This document shows, piece after piece, positions 50,257-63,388 of a stretch of 64,000 bases of DNA. The DNA lies in assembly GCF_037975245.1 (NCBI RefSeq), contig NC_092581.1, positions 16,741,303-16,805,302 of the forward strand, given 5' to 3'. This DNA is from Apostichopus japonicus. Taxonomy: Eukaryota > Echinodermata > Holothuroidea > Aspidochirotida > Stichopodidae. Every line of letters begins with the position of its first letter. The stretch's first letter is position 1. The notes beneath the pieces are model-generated. The model worked only from the letters and a program-made list of their open reading frames with translations, was not told the origin of the DNA and made no database searches. Position numbers and translations under genes: made by a program.

Positions 50257-50518
50257 TGGAATAGTCAAGCAATGGAAGTGGTTTATCATTCATCTTAGAA
50301 TATTAGGCAGTTTCCAAAAGTGCTGGAACAAAGACAAAAACATAGTTCATTTTTACTTGTTTATAGAAACTTTAGAAATATCCAGTGTGATAAACATATC
50401 ACACGCTTGTTGTTTTATTATAACCATGTTAGCCTTAATGTCTTACCGGAAAAGAAATATATCAACCGTGAGCTACATACCCATTGATTACATTGCGTTC
50501 CTGCTAACCCTGTTGATA

Positions 50519-50845
50519 GTGATCTGCAAATGATGTTATATCACATGAATATTCATACAATCAATGACATCACAGTGTTGTCCCTGTTGGAATTATGCTA
50601 TATTTGTTACAGTTCTTTGTAATTCTACAAGTCATACTTGCACTAGAATATCATACATATTCATACCATTCATACAACCAGTGATCTGCAAACGATGTAA
50701 TATGACATGAATATGCATACCATTAATGACATCATAGTGTTGTCCCTGTTGGAATTATTCTATATTTGTTAGACTTCTTTGTAACTCTTCAAGTAATACT
50801 TGTACTAGAATATCATACATATTCATACCATTCATACCACCATTG
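50519..50845. repeat. ~163-bp direct tandem duplication
   Basis: Two adjacent copies start GTGATCTGCAAA (50519 and 50682) and share GTTGTCCCTGTTGGAATTAT and TAGAATATCATACATATTCA. Divergence is modest. Confidence 0.9.
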
Positions 50846-53150
50846 TAAAACATTGGTCGACAGTTATAAAAACAGATGTGACTTCAGCAAGACAGAATAA
50901 CAATATGGTGGTTCAGCTAGCTCATGAATATTTAGCATGTATTTTGTGTGTGACTCAATTGCATGTGGTAAGGTATTGTGTGCAAATACTATTATGTTAC
51001 AGAACAGGTATGTAAGCCCAGTCTGTCAATAGGCTGTGACACTTTGGTGACAGATTTGCTAGGCTAGGCTAGGCAGCCTTTCACAGTCTAATATTGATAG
51101 TCCTTCCTGTCATAACCTTCTAAGTGTGATTCATCTGAATGAGAGTAGGTGAATATCAGTCGATAATCAACACTTGGCTGTATCAGGATTGTGATATACT
51201 GACAGTAGTATGTGTACCTTTTAACATGTTTGTGTACATACATCACTGTATAGAGTGTAGAATCAGGTTAAATGTCTATGAACCAAAGTTTTGTACTGTT
51301 ACCGATATGACCTGTTGACCTATTGCTCAATACACCTCCATGGTGTAACTCCAAACTAGCTTATTATAGATGATGATATTATCATATGTTGGTAGATCAG
51401 GAATTGTAACCCATTGAAGGGAAAGTTGAGCTAGTTATACACTGTTTCCTTCATGAACTTCAAATTTGAAGAAAGCTATAACTCCTGCAACAATTATTTT
51501 CTGGGTTTCGGAAAGACATGAAATGCTCTAAAACTGCCCCATTTAACTACGAATGAAGCGTGGTCATGTCGCAATGATGTCATTTTTTACACCGCATAAG
51601 TACTCCGTGCTGACTTTATTATTTATGCTTTATTTATTTTACTGTGAGACAATTCTCAGATTACTGAGACCAAAGCTCTGTTCAAGATTTCTTTAATTTC
51701 AATCATTCAGAAATAGAAAAAAAAAACTTACAAAATATTCATTATTTACCATTAGAGGTATCAGATTGTGTAGATAAAGTGTAGGAGGGATATACAGATA
51801 AGATAAAGGAGCAGTAGCAAACATAATTAACACATGAAAAAAGGTAACTAACAGAAATTAATTAAACGTGTACACAACTAACAAGAAAATAATTTGTGTT
51901 CAGAGCTAGTCATTATAAGCTGGTCTTCTTTAATTATATGTACATTGCAGAACAACTCATTTCTATCAACCAAGTCCAGAGCACTTATTTTCTCCCCCTT
52001 TTTTTTGGGGGGGGGGGGGGGAGAAGAAGCCTGGGTCAAAATGTTATACTCTGGTCGAGCCTGTTAGATGTAAGGAAACTATTAATGATATTAATTAAGG
52101 ATTGAATTTCCATTAAGCGGGTACTGGATGTCTACATTATGAGGCATCATGTATCGAAGAAATGTAGCTTAATGAATAGTGTTCACACCATGTCTAGGCC
52201 TACCTCTAGTTTATGTTTTTGTTGTTGTTGCATGTACACCTAGGCTGATTGTTCAATTCTTCTGTATTTCCAGATTGCTGTATATGATTGCTTGTAGTTA
52301 CAGAATGGGTGTTGTCATTTCAATCAAACTAAATTATACTCTTACTGTCAAATTTCAGTTTTGTTAGTTTTGGCAGTGAAATGAAAACTAGCAAGCATAG
52401 CTATTGCACGCTTAGGCCAAACTAAACCAAGTGAGTTCTTGCCTTGATCTTTAAATATTTGCTCAGAATGGTTATCTGCAACAAACTCTTTTTAATAGCC
52501 AGGTAGCAAAATTAAGTTTCTTTCTCTTGATTGCTTGTGAAATTCGCTACTGATCGTTACGAGTCTTCTATTAATTATGGATTGTTTTACATTTCGGTCT
52601 TGGATAATTTTGTTTTTTTTTAACTTCATTTCTTTTTACATCTTTACAATGGTTCTGTAACAAGCAAGTGATCAAAGCCTTCCTTCCTTGTGATTATGTT
52701 GTATTTAAATATCTTTCAGTTTGCTAGAACAGAAAACTAACAGGAAACAGGAAAAAAATATAGACATATATGAAATTTGAAGGTAATTGAATTTTATCGA
52801 AAGAATAAAAAGGAAAATACTTTTAAACAAAGTTATGAGCTAAAATTGACTGTTTTAATTAGCTTGAAAAGTTGATGAATATTCAGCTGTTGTTGTTGAC
52901 ATGTGACTTTGTTGTGGAATAATTAGTTTGATCTTTGGCTTTGCAAGTATTCATTCCTTCGATGGATCGATTGACCTTTGACATGACCAGGTTTCAAATG
53001 TTCATGATATGACCATCTGTGTCCTTCATGTTAGCTTATTCAATAACAATCTATAATTAACCAATAATAAATTGTAAAATTGCATCGGATAAACTTTTAT
53101 TTAGGACAGTCTTACTAGGTCACTGAGATCATCCACCTGCTATGTGCCTA
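50846..53150. other. No gene recognised; WDTC1 3' flank
   Basis: AT-rich DNA with short frames only. A G run (about 19 bases) lies at 52005-52023. Confidence 0.5.
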
Positions 53151-53920
53151 ATGAAGGACTTATCACTGAGGTGACTCATGTTTGATCCCAGTACCATTTT
53201 AATATTGTCACAGATGGATCACTGAGATGAATCATTTGATCCCAGTACCATTTTGATATTGTCATAGATGGATCACTGAGATTAATCATTTGATCCCAGT
53301 ATCATTTTGATATTGTCATAGATAAATCACTGAGATGACTCATTTGATCCCAGTACCATTTTGATATTGTCATAGATGGATCACTGAGTTGAATCATTTG
53401 ATCCCAGTACCAGTTTGATATTGGCATAGATGGACCACTGACATGACTCATTTGATCCCAGTACCATTTTGATATTGTCACAGATGGATCACTGACATGA
53501 CTCATTTGATCACAGTTCCATTTTGATTTTGTCATAGATGGATCACTGAGATGATTCATTTTATCCCAGTACCATTTTGATATTGTCATAGATGGATCAC
53601 TAAGATGACTCATATGATCCCAGTTCCATTTTGATATTGTCATAGATGGATCACTGAGATGAATCATTTGATCCCAGTACCATTTTGATATTGTCACAGA
53701 TGGATCACTGAGATGAATCATTTGATCCCAGTACCATTTTGATATTGTCACAGATGGATCGCTGAGATGACTCATTTGATCACAGTACCATTTTTATATT
53801 GTCATAGATGGATCACTGAGATGCATCATTTGATCCCAGTACCATTTTGATGTCATCATAGATAAATCACTGAGATGACTCATTTGATCCCAGCTTCAGT
53901 TTGAAATTGTCATAGATAGT
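53150..53920. repeat. 54-bp minisatellite with an 18-codon open frame
   Basis: About 13 units contain GATGGATCACTGAGATGACT and TTTGATCCCAGTACCATTTT. On the minus strand, 157 codons stay open as repeats of SHLSDPSMTISKWYWDQM. The unit length is a multiple of three, which explains the frame. No splice or domain evidence supports coding. Confidence 0.95.
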
Positions 53921-53929
53921 TGTAGTTGG

Positions 53930-56900
53930 TAGTATAGTCGTGCTTGGTAATTACTTGCTCAGAAGTTGGTAAACTGGCGTCTCTTCAAATTACCTGAGAC
54001 CTGTTTCAGTGTCATTTTGTAAGCAGTGCAAGCAGAAATATTAGTAATGAATAATACTAACTAAATAATGTTTGGTGTGACCATTAACTGCCCTCTCCCT
54101 CACCCCTGTCTATAGCATTTCCGTCATCCCTCTCACAACTGAGTTTACCGTTAGTCTCCACGAACTGAGGAAGCAAAAAAAAACAATTGTAATTGTCATT
54201 GACAAGAACATCACTTGATATGGAAATTATGTGATCCCGTCAGGGGTCATTGTTCACCCAGGAAAAGAAGCCGTTATATTAATTGCGTTAATTAAATTAG
54301 GAATATTCATAAACATTTTAGTAGCCTCTTAAAGTTTGCCTGTCTCCTCCTCAAAGTGGAATGTCACAATTCCATTCAAACTATCCTCAGCAGTCTGAGA
54401 AGTAACTTTCTTCATATTTGTAGCTTTGGGAGTTGTTTTGAATGTTGCGAGCACTAATGGTATGAGCCTCAAATCCACCTTCAATGTCAACGACATAGAA
54501 ATAATGTGTTGACTTTGGGGCATCTGTTTAACTTCTATAGAAAATCTGGTTTACACTTGTAAATAAAATATCGAAACCGAAGAGAACATTAGTTTCTTGC
54601 TGTTTGTTTCTTTTAGTGTATTTTATTTCTCAAAACCTATGGGACATTACCCACAAAGTGATGTTGGATTCAATATTGTGCAATTGTGAAACTCGAGTCT
54701 GAAAGGATAATTTAAGACCAGTATAGATACGTTAAATACTTAAATTTATACACTTTAAACTCACAGAGACAGGTTAAGAATGGAAAATGATATAAGCACG
54801 CAGCTTCTTAAGATATAGAAATCATCCTTATAACCTCCAAACATTGTTAAATGCATATATTGAAAAATGCTTGGAGCAGTGGGTGGCTGCTCTTCAATGA
54901 TTATTAATAACACATGAGCGACATAGAAAACATGTGAAAAGTTTATTCGTGGCCCTTCCAAAAAGGGTTACAAACCACAACAAATTGGGACATGGGGAGG
55001 GGGGGGGGCGGTTGGACAAAGTGGGTTTGTGTCCCTATTTAAATAATGTGTGTGTGGGGGGGGGGACACAACCCCCATTACTCCACCCCACTAAATCATG
55101 GTTGGATCTAAACGCTTGCGTTAGTGACATAGTTATCCGGTCAGTCGAAACATAACGTACATTACCTTCGAGATTAGACAAGAATAAACTGTTTGTTGCA
55201 AATCCTAAGGCCTGGAGTTTTCAGCAGAACTATGTTTGACGTTATAGGTGTATTTAAAGCAGTAGCTAAATGTGACCACAGGAACAGGTATAACTTGATG
55301 TTTACTGTGCCACTTCTACATAACCGAAACGGTCAAATCCATCAAAAATTTAAAAAAGAAAAACGTATACGTTTTGCCCACATTCTGCTGTTTCTGTGTG
55401 CTAATATCTTTGTCTTTCTCGACGTTTTGTTTTCCCATTATGAAGCCAGTACTTGGACCATGCATTGAAGGCATGTTTATAAGATACAAAACTATAAACC
55501 GAGAGTGAAATTCACTTGTTTTTTACTAAATTTTAAATAATTTATCTTAATTTTAAGAGTTTCTTTGAAAGTATGAATTTTACATTAGGAAACCATTACT
55601 TCTAATGTTTCTTGACATACTCTTACATTACTTGGAGGCCTTGCTAGAAAATACCCGCAGTGATTCGTGCTTGCTAAAGGGTTTTCCTCTTAACTGTCGG
55701 TATACAGTCAGGTATCTGTCTTATATCATCAAGGTGTTAAAATTCTATTCATTGAACATTTTTTAAGAGAGTTTTGTAACACGACTTCTCTACCCGTTGT
55801 TTGCTGGGTTTATTATTTCTGAATTGTCACGGATTCTTATCAGCTCTTTGCGCAGTGGATCACTTTGGCGTATGGCAAGTCATGTCTCTCACTGAACGGC
55901 ACGTATGAATTTAGACGAAAACACGAACTTATCCACGTCCTTAGTGGCCAAACGTGCGCTTCCTGCGATTTTTACCAATCGTGTTGTCAAAGTGTGATGT
56001 GAATTGTTATTTGGGCTTCATCCGGCCCTGAAAAAAACGTGATTTTCGGCCACCTTCATCCCACTTTTTTTTTGCTTTTTTTTTCAAAACTTCTTACACT
56101 GCCTGAAGATTAAAAGGACAAAACAAGAGTCCTGTAAAATATATAGCGCATGAGAGCCAAATCATATTCGGGATCGGTTTATATAAAAGAAAAAAAGAGT
56201 TTGTTACTGAGCTTCATTCGTTAGTCAGAACTCCTCGATTGAAGTTGCAACCTCTTAATGACTCAATACGAAAATTTGTTGGACAATCCAACTGACATTT
56301 AAATTGTTTCTCTTGTGGTAGCTATTTTCTGATCGAGCAAATATTTTCTGTGGATTCCAGCGGGAACTTATATTTGATTGGGGAAGTTTTCAAACTCCCT
56401 CCATCGAGTTTTCGGACTTTTCTGTCGGACAAAATCCCTCTGTCAGTCACCACATGATAACACTATTGATATTTTTAATTGAAAAAATGGATTCCAAATT
56501 CTGTTCCACAAATTAGATTTTATCAACAGTCATTCATAAAATCAGTAACTTTTCATTTGGACAGGAATCCGGAAAAAAAACTGGGCTATTACGGAAACTC
56601 TTAAGTGTCATCATGGGATTATTTGAACAGCAAGTTATAGAATATATCGACTTTTGGAAAGGGTCGTTTTATCGATTAATCGTGACCTTAAGTTAAGGTT
56701 GGAGTTATTACACTGTAGTTGTCTGATTCTAATTTTCACTGCTTCCATCTTATTCAAGGATTGGATTAGTCTAACGTTTGCTGAATAAGTTTTCATCCGA
56801 GAGACTCCATACTGCAACTGGTAAGCCTGTATGGTACATATTGTACCCCGTATTATTATTGTTGTCAAATGCCTTTTATTATGCGTACATCATAGGCGTT

Positions 56901-59900
56901 CTTTTTCAGTACTTTTTAATCTCCCTCCCTCCTTTCGGTTTAATAGTTTTTGCTGAATTAATTGTCAATAACTATATTATATAGAAATGAGCTGATAACT
57001 TAACGGATTAAGTTGTTAATCTGTTTGATTTCAAATCGAAACAATAGTGATGATCTTTACTTACATCCACGTACATATCAACATATCACGTGACTTTCCT
57101 GAATACTTGTTCCAGATCCATTCCTATGTGAGGGTGTTAGATTAGCTAAAGTATTTTAATACTGTGTGGGATTCCAGGGCGTGTGTAACTCATTATGTTT
57201 TATTATTCAATGCTAAGAGCTAGTGTGAAGTTCTACTTGTAATGCATTTGGTACAGTGTTTATATCGCTAAATGCAGACATGCATGTTCTTATATATAGT
57301 GTGGGATCGCTTAAGCTTATATGTGATTCCGAAATCTTTTTTCCCCCGATATTCGGTCACCCACCGATCTGTATTAATGAATGTTCTGTAATTATAGTTG
57401 ACACATTTATATACAGTTAATGACCAACATGGTGGTATTTTTATTGCGCATTGTATTGATAGGTGGCTCAAGTATAGGTATTAACTTACCACAAATGTGG
57501 ATATATTCCAATATAAGCAGAAACGACCCCCTCCCCTGGCTAGCTTATTTCTGGTCTTCACCAAACCAATGCCAAAATATTTATATAGAATATTCATACT
57601 TAGGTTGTGAATATGTATAGATTAATGCACGGTTTTATACTCCTGTATTTTTTAATAGATTATCGTTGACTTTTTATATGGTCTCGGTTTCTACCTCGCA
57701 CTGAATGTGATACACCCCTTCAACACCCCCCCCCCCCGCTCTCCTTCTCCTCCCAAATATAGGTCTACTATAAAAGTACGCATATTATTCAGGCTTATAT
57801 TTTCCAACTACAACTCTCGTCTCGTGGTCAGTATCCTAGACTTCAACCGGAATGTCTGAAAAAATAAATTAATTGATCGTAATCCGGATATGACCTTTGA
57901 ACTTCGTATAACAACTGTCCGTGCGTCAGGTGATCGCATGTTTAATTAATATCGTTATTAATTAAGATATATAGTCAATATTAGAACATTTTTAAAGTCA
58001 TCAGTCAAGAAGTCTATGAAGGAAAGCCTGAAATATGATATTTCCAAAAGAAGATATTCTGCAAAAATTCTACCCTGTTATCACGAGACACGAGGGAATA
58101 GAATCTATATGATATGGGTTAAAAGGTTAGTACGCGATCCACTGTGTACTGGTTTACAGGTTTAATTTGTGATCAAAGAGATCATTCTGTCAGGTAAACT
58201 TCCGGTAATTTACAAAGTTTCATCATAAATTTGAATATATGGCGGATACAATCCCTTCTACGTTTTCGTTGATTGGTTGCATTAAAATAGAGCAAAATTC
58301 TTTCAAGCAGTGATGACACGACAGCGTCATTATGACGTCAGCAAGAGAGATATATGAAGAAAGAGTAGTAAAAAAGAAGTAGAGAAATTAACATTCAAGC
58401 AATACTTTGTTCAATGAAATTTATTCTACTCAAATAATGCGAATTCCTACTTTTGTTTGTGAAATAAGCATGGACATAAAATTTATTTACAACGCATATT
58501 AATTTACATTAGCATATAGATTGCACTTCGAAGTGTTTAATTTAAATATATGCAAAGATGAACGTAACAATTAACATTACAATATGCACCATGTATTAGG
58601 ATCCCCCATGTTCTGTACCTAGTTGAATATGCATTAACATATATTGTGAGGTTTTATGAATATTCAGTAGTACGAATTCTCGTTTAATTTCGTAATAGAT
58701 GGGTGCGTTTAGGCGATCATTGAAAGGATTAATTGTAATGTAAATAAAAACCATTTCCTTTTTGAAAGTATGATTTTTTTCTATTCTGGGTGATATTAAT
58801 TTATAATGGAATATTTGAATAAAATATTGAATTTGAATTTGAAAAGCCTTACTACTTAGCAAAAATGAGCCTCCGCAAAATATCATAATATGTGTGGGAA
58901 AAGTTCTATAAATATTCATAATTTTCTCAAAATGGCGATAAATAAGTTAATTTCAAAATATCGATATAATGTTCAGAATAACAGAGATATTATCTCATGT
59001 TATCCCTGCAGTGATTCTAAATTGCTGAAAAGTTTAAGTAACTGGTTAGAACTAATCTAAACATTAATTAAAAATATAGCTTGATTTCCCGCACCCAATT
59101 CCCCCCCCCCCCCGGCCCATCGCCTCCGCCCATCCGACAAAAAAAACAGCAGCATTTGTCTCATTGATTAGGTAAATGAGATCAAGTCGTGAACAAAATT
59201 ATGTTCCTCGCATAACGTTACACCTTCGGGCAAGATATACAAGGCTTGAAATTTAATTTTAAGAATTCTAACTAAGACGCATTGCCCTAAATACTAGAGT
59301 AAGCCCGAGGCATTGTCAAACTCGAATATGCCCATGCATCGTTAACTACCGTACACGAAAACTCATAAAAATTGATCAATTTCTGTTTAAAAAATGTTTA
59401 ATATAAATGCGTGCTGGGACAACCACGCACATACCCCTCTATCTATCTTCAAGTTCCAAAAACAAGACGTTTGCATTTGATGAAAATGTTTTCTTGCAAA
59501 ATGATGACACCGCAACTTTCTTGAAAGGCAGAAAGGGGAGTTGTTGGGGGGGGGGGGTTTGTAGGGGAAAGGAAGGAAGCAAGGAAGGGAGGAGAGGGTA
59601 GGAGATAGGGGAGGGTGTTAGGGAGAGGGGATGGGAAGGAGAAAATAATTGGAGGGATCGAGTGGTCTGCAGAAAGGTGTTCTCTTCCATTACTGTCTTC
59701 TCAGTAACATGAGTTGCACTCATCCCCTTTGTAACTATATTTATCTCGTCTGAGTTGACGTTAGCTATTGCATTAGTGTGTTCTGTTATATATATTAACT
59801 ATTAACCGGAGTGTATATGTATCTTATATAGGTTAACATTCTATGGAATATAGAGAGAGCATTATTACAATAAGTGATAATTGTAATAATACTGCGCGTC

Positions 59901-60680
59901 AATCTTTTTCACTAAAGCATATAGTTGCCAGGTATAATTACTGATCATTAAACACGAGTGGAATAACAAAGGTAAAATAATAGGCCTGTTGTGTTCCGCT
60001 TATGTAACCTATTGTATTATTTTACTACCAACAGTGCATCGTTAGTATACCCTTTCAATAAACAAAATAATATTCTAGCCCTACCTGATACTTTTAAATG
60101 ATGCATTTTATCGTATACGTAAAATTCTTCCTTTTCATTGGCTGTAAGCTTTTCACCACCCATATACAATACTCGGCTGCTATACATTAATGACTACGAT
60201 ATGTAAACATTATGAGAGCGCATAAGATAAACTAAAATAAGTGTTTTTCATAATAATGTGAACAGATTCAGCAGATGCATTCATTCTATCGAGATATTTT
60301 TGAATCTTGGAGAATATTTAAAAGGGAAAGAACTCCATGGGTGAACCGTAGTTTCATTGGTTAATTTAAACTTTGCAGGTGGTTTCAGAAATAGTTTGAA
60401 TACAACTTGTTCCGGGACAGACATCCACCCCAGACAAACTAACTCTTTCTGCTCTTTGTTTACAGGAGACGGATCTTGGTTGTGTAAATCTCAAACAATG
60501 CATTTATTATTTCAATATGTAATTCCTCACTATGGTGACGAATATAACACTCTCACTCCTACCCCCCCCCCCACTTTCCCACTCCCAACCAACTTTCCCC
60601 TTCCCGCAGCTGGGGCAGTCTGAGAATGAACTCAATATATGGATAGGAGCCAGTAATGCAGTTATAAGATATTGTTTGTA
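53930..60680. other. No gene recognised; WDTC1-SIM convergent intergenic region
   Basis: Unique AT-rich DNA, with C/G runs at about 54998-55010, 55060, 57727-57740 and 59101-59114, and a purine-rich tract at 59530-59645. No exon of a known gene was recognised on either strand. Confidence 0.5.
59530..59645. repeat. Purine-rich low-complexity tract
   Basis: Mostly GGAAGGAAGG- and GGGGAGAGG-type sequence, including an uninterrupted run of about 11 G. Confidence 0.85.
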
Positions 60681-60683
60681 TGC

Positions 60684-61052
60684 TTAAAGGGTGTGAAGAC
60701 TCACGCACGAAGAAACGTCTCATGCCGGTAATCTGACCTAGTTTCGAATGAGGTGTAACAGAAGTGTTAGACACCACCATCGATCCCAGAAAATACACAC
60801 ACACAGCTTGCTACCGTCTGTAATTAGACACTAGTGTACAGTCAATACATACAGCTACGGTCAACACCCACAACACAGTGTACATAGCAGCGTGGACATC
60901 TCAGGTCTAGATAAAAGATAACAATGTATCACGTTTCATTACTGTCTGCATTTTGTAGTGACAAGAAAAAAATGTCATTTGCAAGCAACGGAAAGTTAAC
61001 CTTTTTTTCAGAGCGCGGCACGCGGTTTGGGGCGAGTCTTCAATGCCTTTAA
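60684..61052 (+). mobile_element. TTAA-flanked MITE, copy B
   Basis: This is the better preserved copy of the element at 6764-7130, 369 bases with TTAA at both ends. It starts TTAAAGGGTGTGAAGACTCA and ends GCGAGTCTTCAATGCCTTTAA less its first base; the inner arms TGAAGACTC and GAGTCTTCA are exact inverted repeats. It has no transposase frame. It lies about 450 bases past the SIM stop codon. Confidence 0.92.
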
Positions 61053-61197
61053 GGAAACGATTATCTTTGTCCATATTTTGGCCGTGGTCTTTAGCTAAAG
61101 GGACATATATTATTACACCGGCAGCGCAACATGACAGAATGTATAAGAGAATCCCTGAACTTCAAATCGCTGAAACGTGAACCGATTATATTTATAT

Positions 61198-61203
61198 TTT
61201 ATT
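61198..61203 (-). terminator. Candidate polyadenylation signal for SIM
   Basis: AATAAA on the minus strand, about 300 bases after the SIM TAA. Plausible position, but the hexamer is common in AT-rich DNA. Confidence 0.3.
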
Positions 61204-61505
61204 ACCAAGGAAACCATCTCTCAGATGGGATATGCAGGTTAGCTGATTAGCAGTATATAATTATTCTAGAACAATTTACGTGCCGATATAACATCCTCTA
61301 TAAATAAAGTACGGAAACTTGGAACGATGTGGGCTTTGTAGGTAATGGTCCTTATGGTGAATAGGTTGTTGCAAAGGTAATGTATGGAAAACTTAAACTC
61401 GTTGATTTTTTTATATATTAGTAAGAATCATCATCGACATGTCGAGATGTCTTATCCGTTTTTATCTGACTTATTTTCCTGCTTAACATTTTCCCATTGA
61501 GATTG

Positions 61506-63388
61506 TTACAGTGCGTACCCAACTTGCTGATAACTCCTGAGGGGTGGCGCACTGACATATGATGCATTGCCACGTGATCTGTCTAACAGGGAACTGTTTT
61601 CCTCCGAAAAGAAAGTCAAGTCTTTTTGGCTCGTACACGATCCTGTTACAGATAAAACGTTCGACAAACCGTTTTTCCAAAATGTTGATGCAGACACGGT
61701 ATTTTTACTCAAATCTGTAAAATGTCTCGTATCGCTAGACTCTTCAATAGTCGTTTTTTCATTGCTTGTTTCTTTCCTTAAAGGAGATGTCCTTGTACTC
61801 GACTTGACCTGTGTATCTTTGACGTGTCGATATGCAGACGCTGGTGATGACGTCACCAAGCTTCCATGGGAACCATTCGATAGTTGCGCTTGCTGAGTTG
61901 TCTTTAAGGAATTGACACTCCTGGATTCTAATGCACAAGATTTGCGGACGGGAATGCTCTCATGATCTGTCGGCGCTGAAGGTGTAATTGAAGTTTCGCG
62001 CCGTCTGACAGAAGAATCCAGCGCATGCGTGGTAGACGATGTTCCAAGTGGATCGAGATAGGAGTAGTGCTGATGTTGAAGAGAGTCGATGGAATACCCT
62101 GGATGAAAAGACGACGATTCTCCTGCCTTATCACATGCTCTCGGCACGTAGGAAAGATAATCACCGGTAGCGTATAGTTTCTCATTTGCATAATGCCTAC
62201 CATACGCAAGACTCTCATTCACGTAGTGGCCGTTATACGCTAACGCATTACCGTACGAATAGGCACTGTTAGTATAGGCTCCGTTAGGATACATGCTGTG
62301 CTGCCGATCGTGTCCGTAGCTTATAGAACACATAGCATTGTATCGATCTAGCGCCTCTTGATATGAGGCCGCGGGTAGGGCAACCTCATATGGGGAATAA
62401 TGACTGAAAGTTGTGCGTGACTGGTCATATTCTGCCGCGTAAGAATCGCTATACAACATGGCGTCACTCGGTACTGAGTAAGGAGTATACTTGCTCTTTT
62501 TAGATTTACTTTTGCTCTTCATAGGACGTGATTTTTCTTGCATACTAGCGTAGGCTGACTCCGTCTTAGCCTGAAGCTGATCGATCTGAAGGAGCATGTC
62601 TTTCTCTTCAATTTTGCTGCAAAGAGGGACAAAAAATGCGAAAGGAAAAAAGTTCGTTAGTAATCAGGAAAAGCTTAAATTAAGCACGTACACAATTCTT
62701 TCATATTACCGTATTTGATATCCTTCAATAGTTGATGGCAAATCTTCATATTGATATGCCTTAATGCGTAGATGAGCTATGAGGCAATATAGAAAATCAG
62801 GCACAATAACATAAAACAGAGTTATACTAAACGATATTTGTCGAAATCTGTTTCCCCGTCTGGTTTTGTCTTCAGTTTTGTGTTTAACGTAATTATTTGT
62901 GAATAAAACGAACGCAGGAGACTCAAGTAATTAAAACGACATCTATGAATACTACATGAGTGTTGAATGTGGTTTTCATTTTTCAAGCCAAATGTAAGTA
63001 TAGAACTGAAATATGATAATTGACATTTGTGAAAACACATGGAGGGCGTTAGTCATTTACATTTGGCAATTACTTGTGTTGTACATGACAATATTAATGC
63101 CATCATTTAAAAGTTGACTAAGGCAAGCGACACACTTATATTAGATTTACATTTCATGTTTATGAATAAAGCAACAATTGAGTGACAACGTCTACATTAA
63201 CAAATCTGAAGTTGTTACCATATGTAGTCAAAGAACATACCTCAGTACTGTATTAACACTAACGATGCAATGAGGGCGCGATGATCGACTATTGTGGACA
63301 ATTGTTGCTGCGCTCTGCATCCAGATCCAGCCGCCATGTTTAGACAAAAACCGATAGTATCTTGTGGTAACCTGGCCTTTCATTAACA
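61506..63388 (-). CDS. SIM: Single-minded bHLH-PAS transcription factor, 3' part of the gene (two exons)
   Basis: SIM proteins are bHLH-PAS transcription factors that dimerise with ARNT and act in midline and neuroendocrine development (family knowledge). Exon complement(63241-63388) has acceptor TTTACAG and donor AG|GTATGT. It encodes the end of [25 protein letters not shown], then [19 protein letters not shown], a stretch distinctive of SIM1/SIM2 and unlike NPAS1/3 or trachealess. It joins in phase (AG|C) to exon complement(61506-62616), giving [16 protein letters not shown], comparable to human VLTDTEYKGLQLSLDQ. The last exon carries a basic Ser/Lys nuclear-localisation-like run ([15 protein letters not shown]), a Tyr/His/Asn-rich middle, a Ser/Thr-rich region and the ending QQVGYAL then TAA. 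A possible donor (GG|GTACGC) lies within the last codons, so a further exon is not excluded. The bHLH and PAS-A exons lie beyond 64000. SIM1 versus SIM2 cannot be assigned; invertebrates usually have one gene. Confidence 0.92.
62617..63240 (-). other. SIM intron between the PAS-B/PAC exon and the last recognised exon
   Basis: Donor AG|GTATGT after 63241 and acceptor TTTGCAG before 62616. AT-rich, no repeats noticed. Confidence 0.85.

Noticed and set aside
61928-62218. Overlapping minus-strand and plus-strand frames within the SIM exon
   Set aside because: Shadows of the SIM reading frame in other frames.
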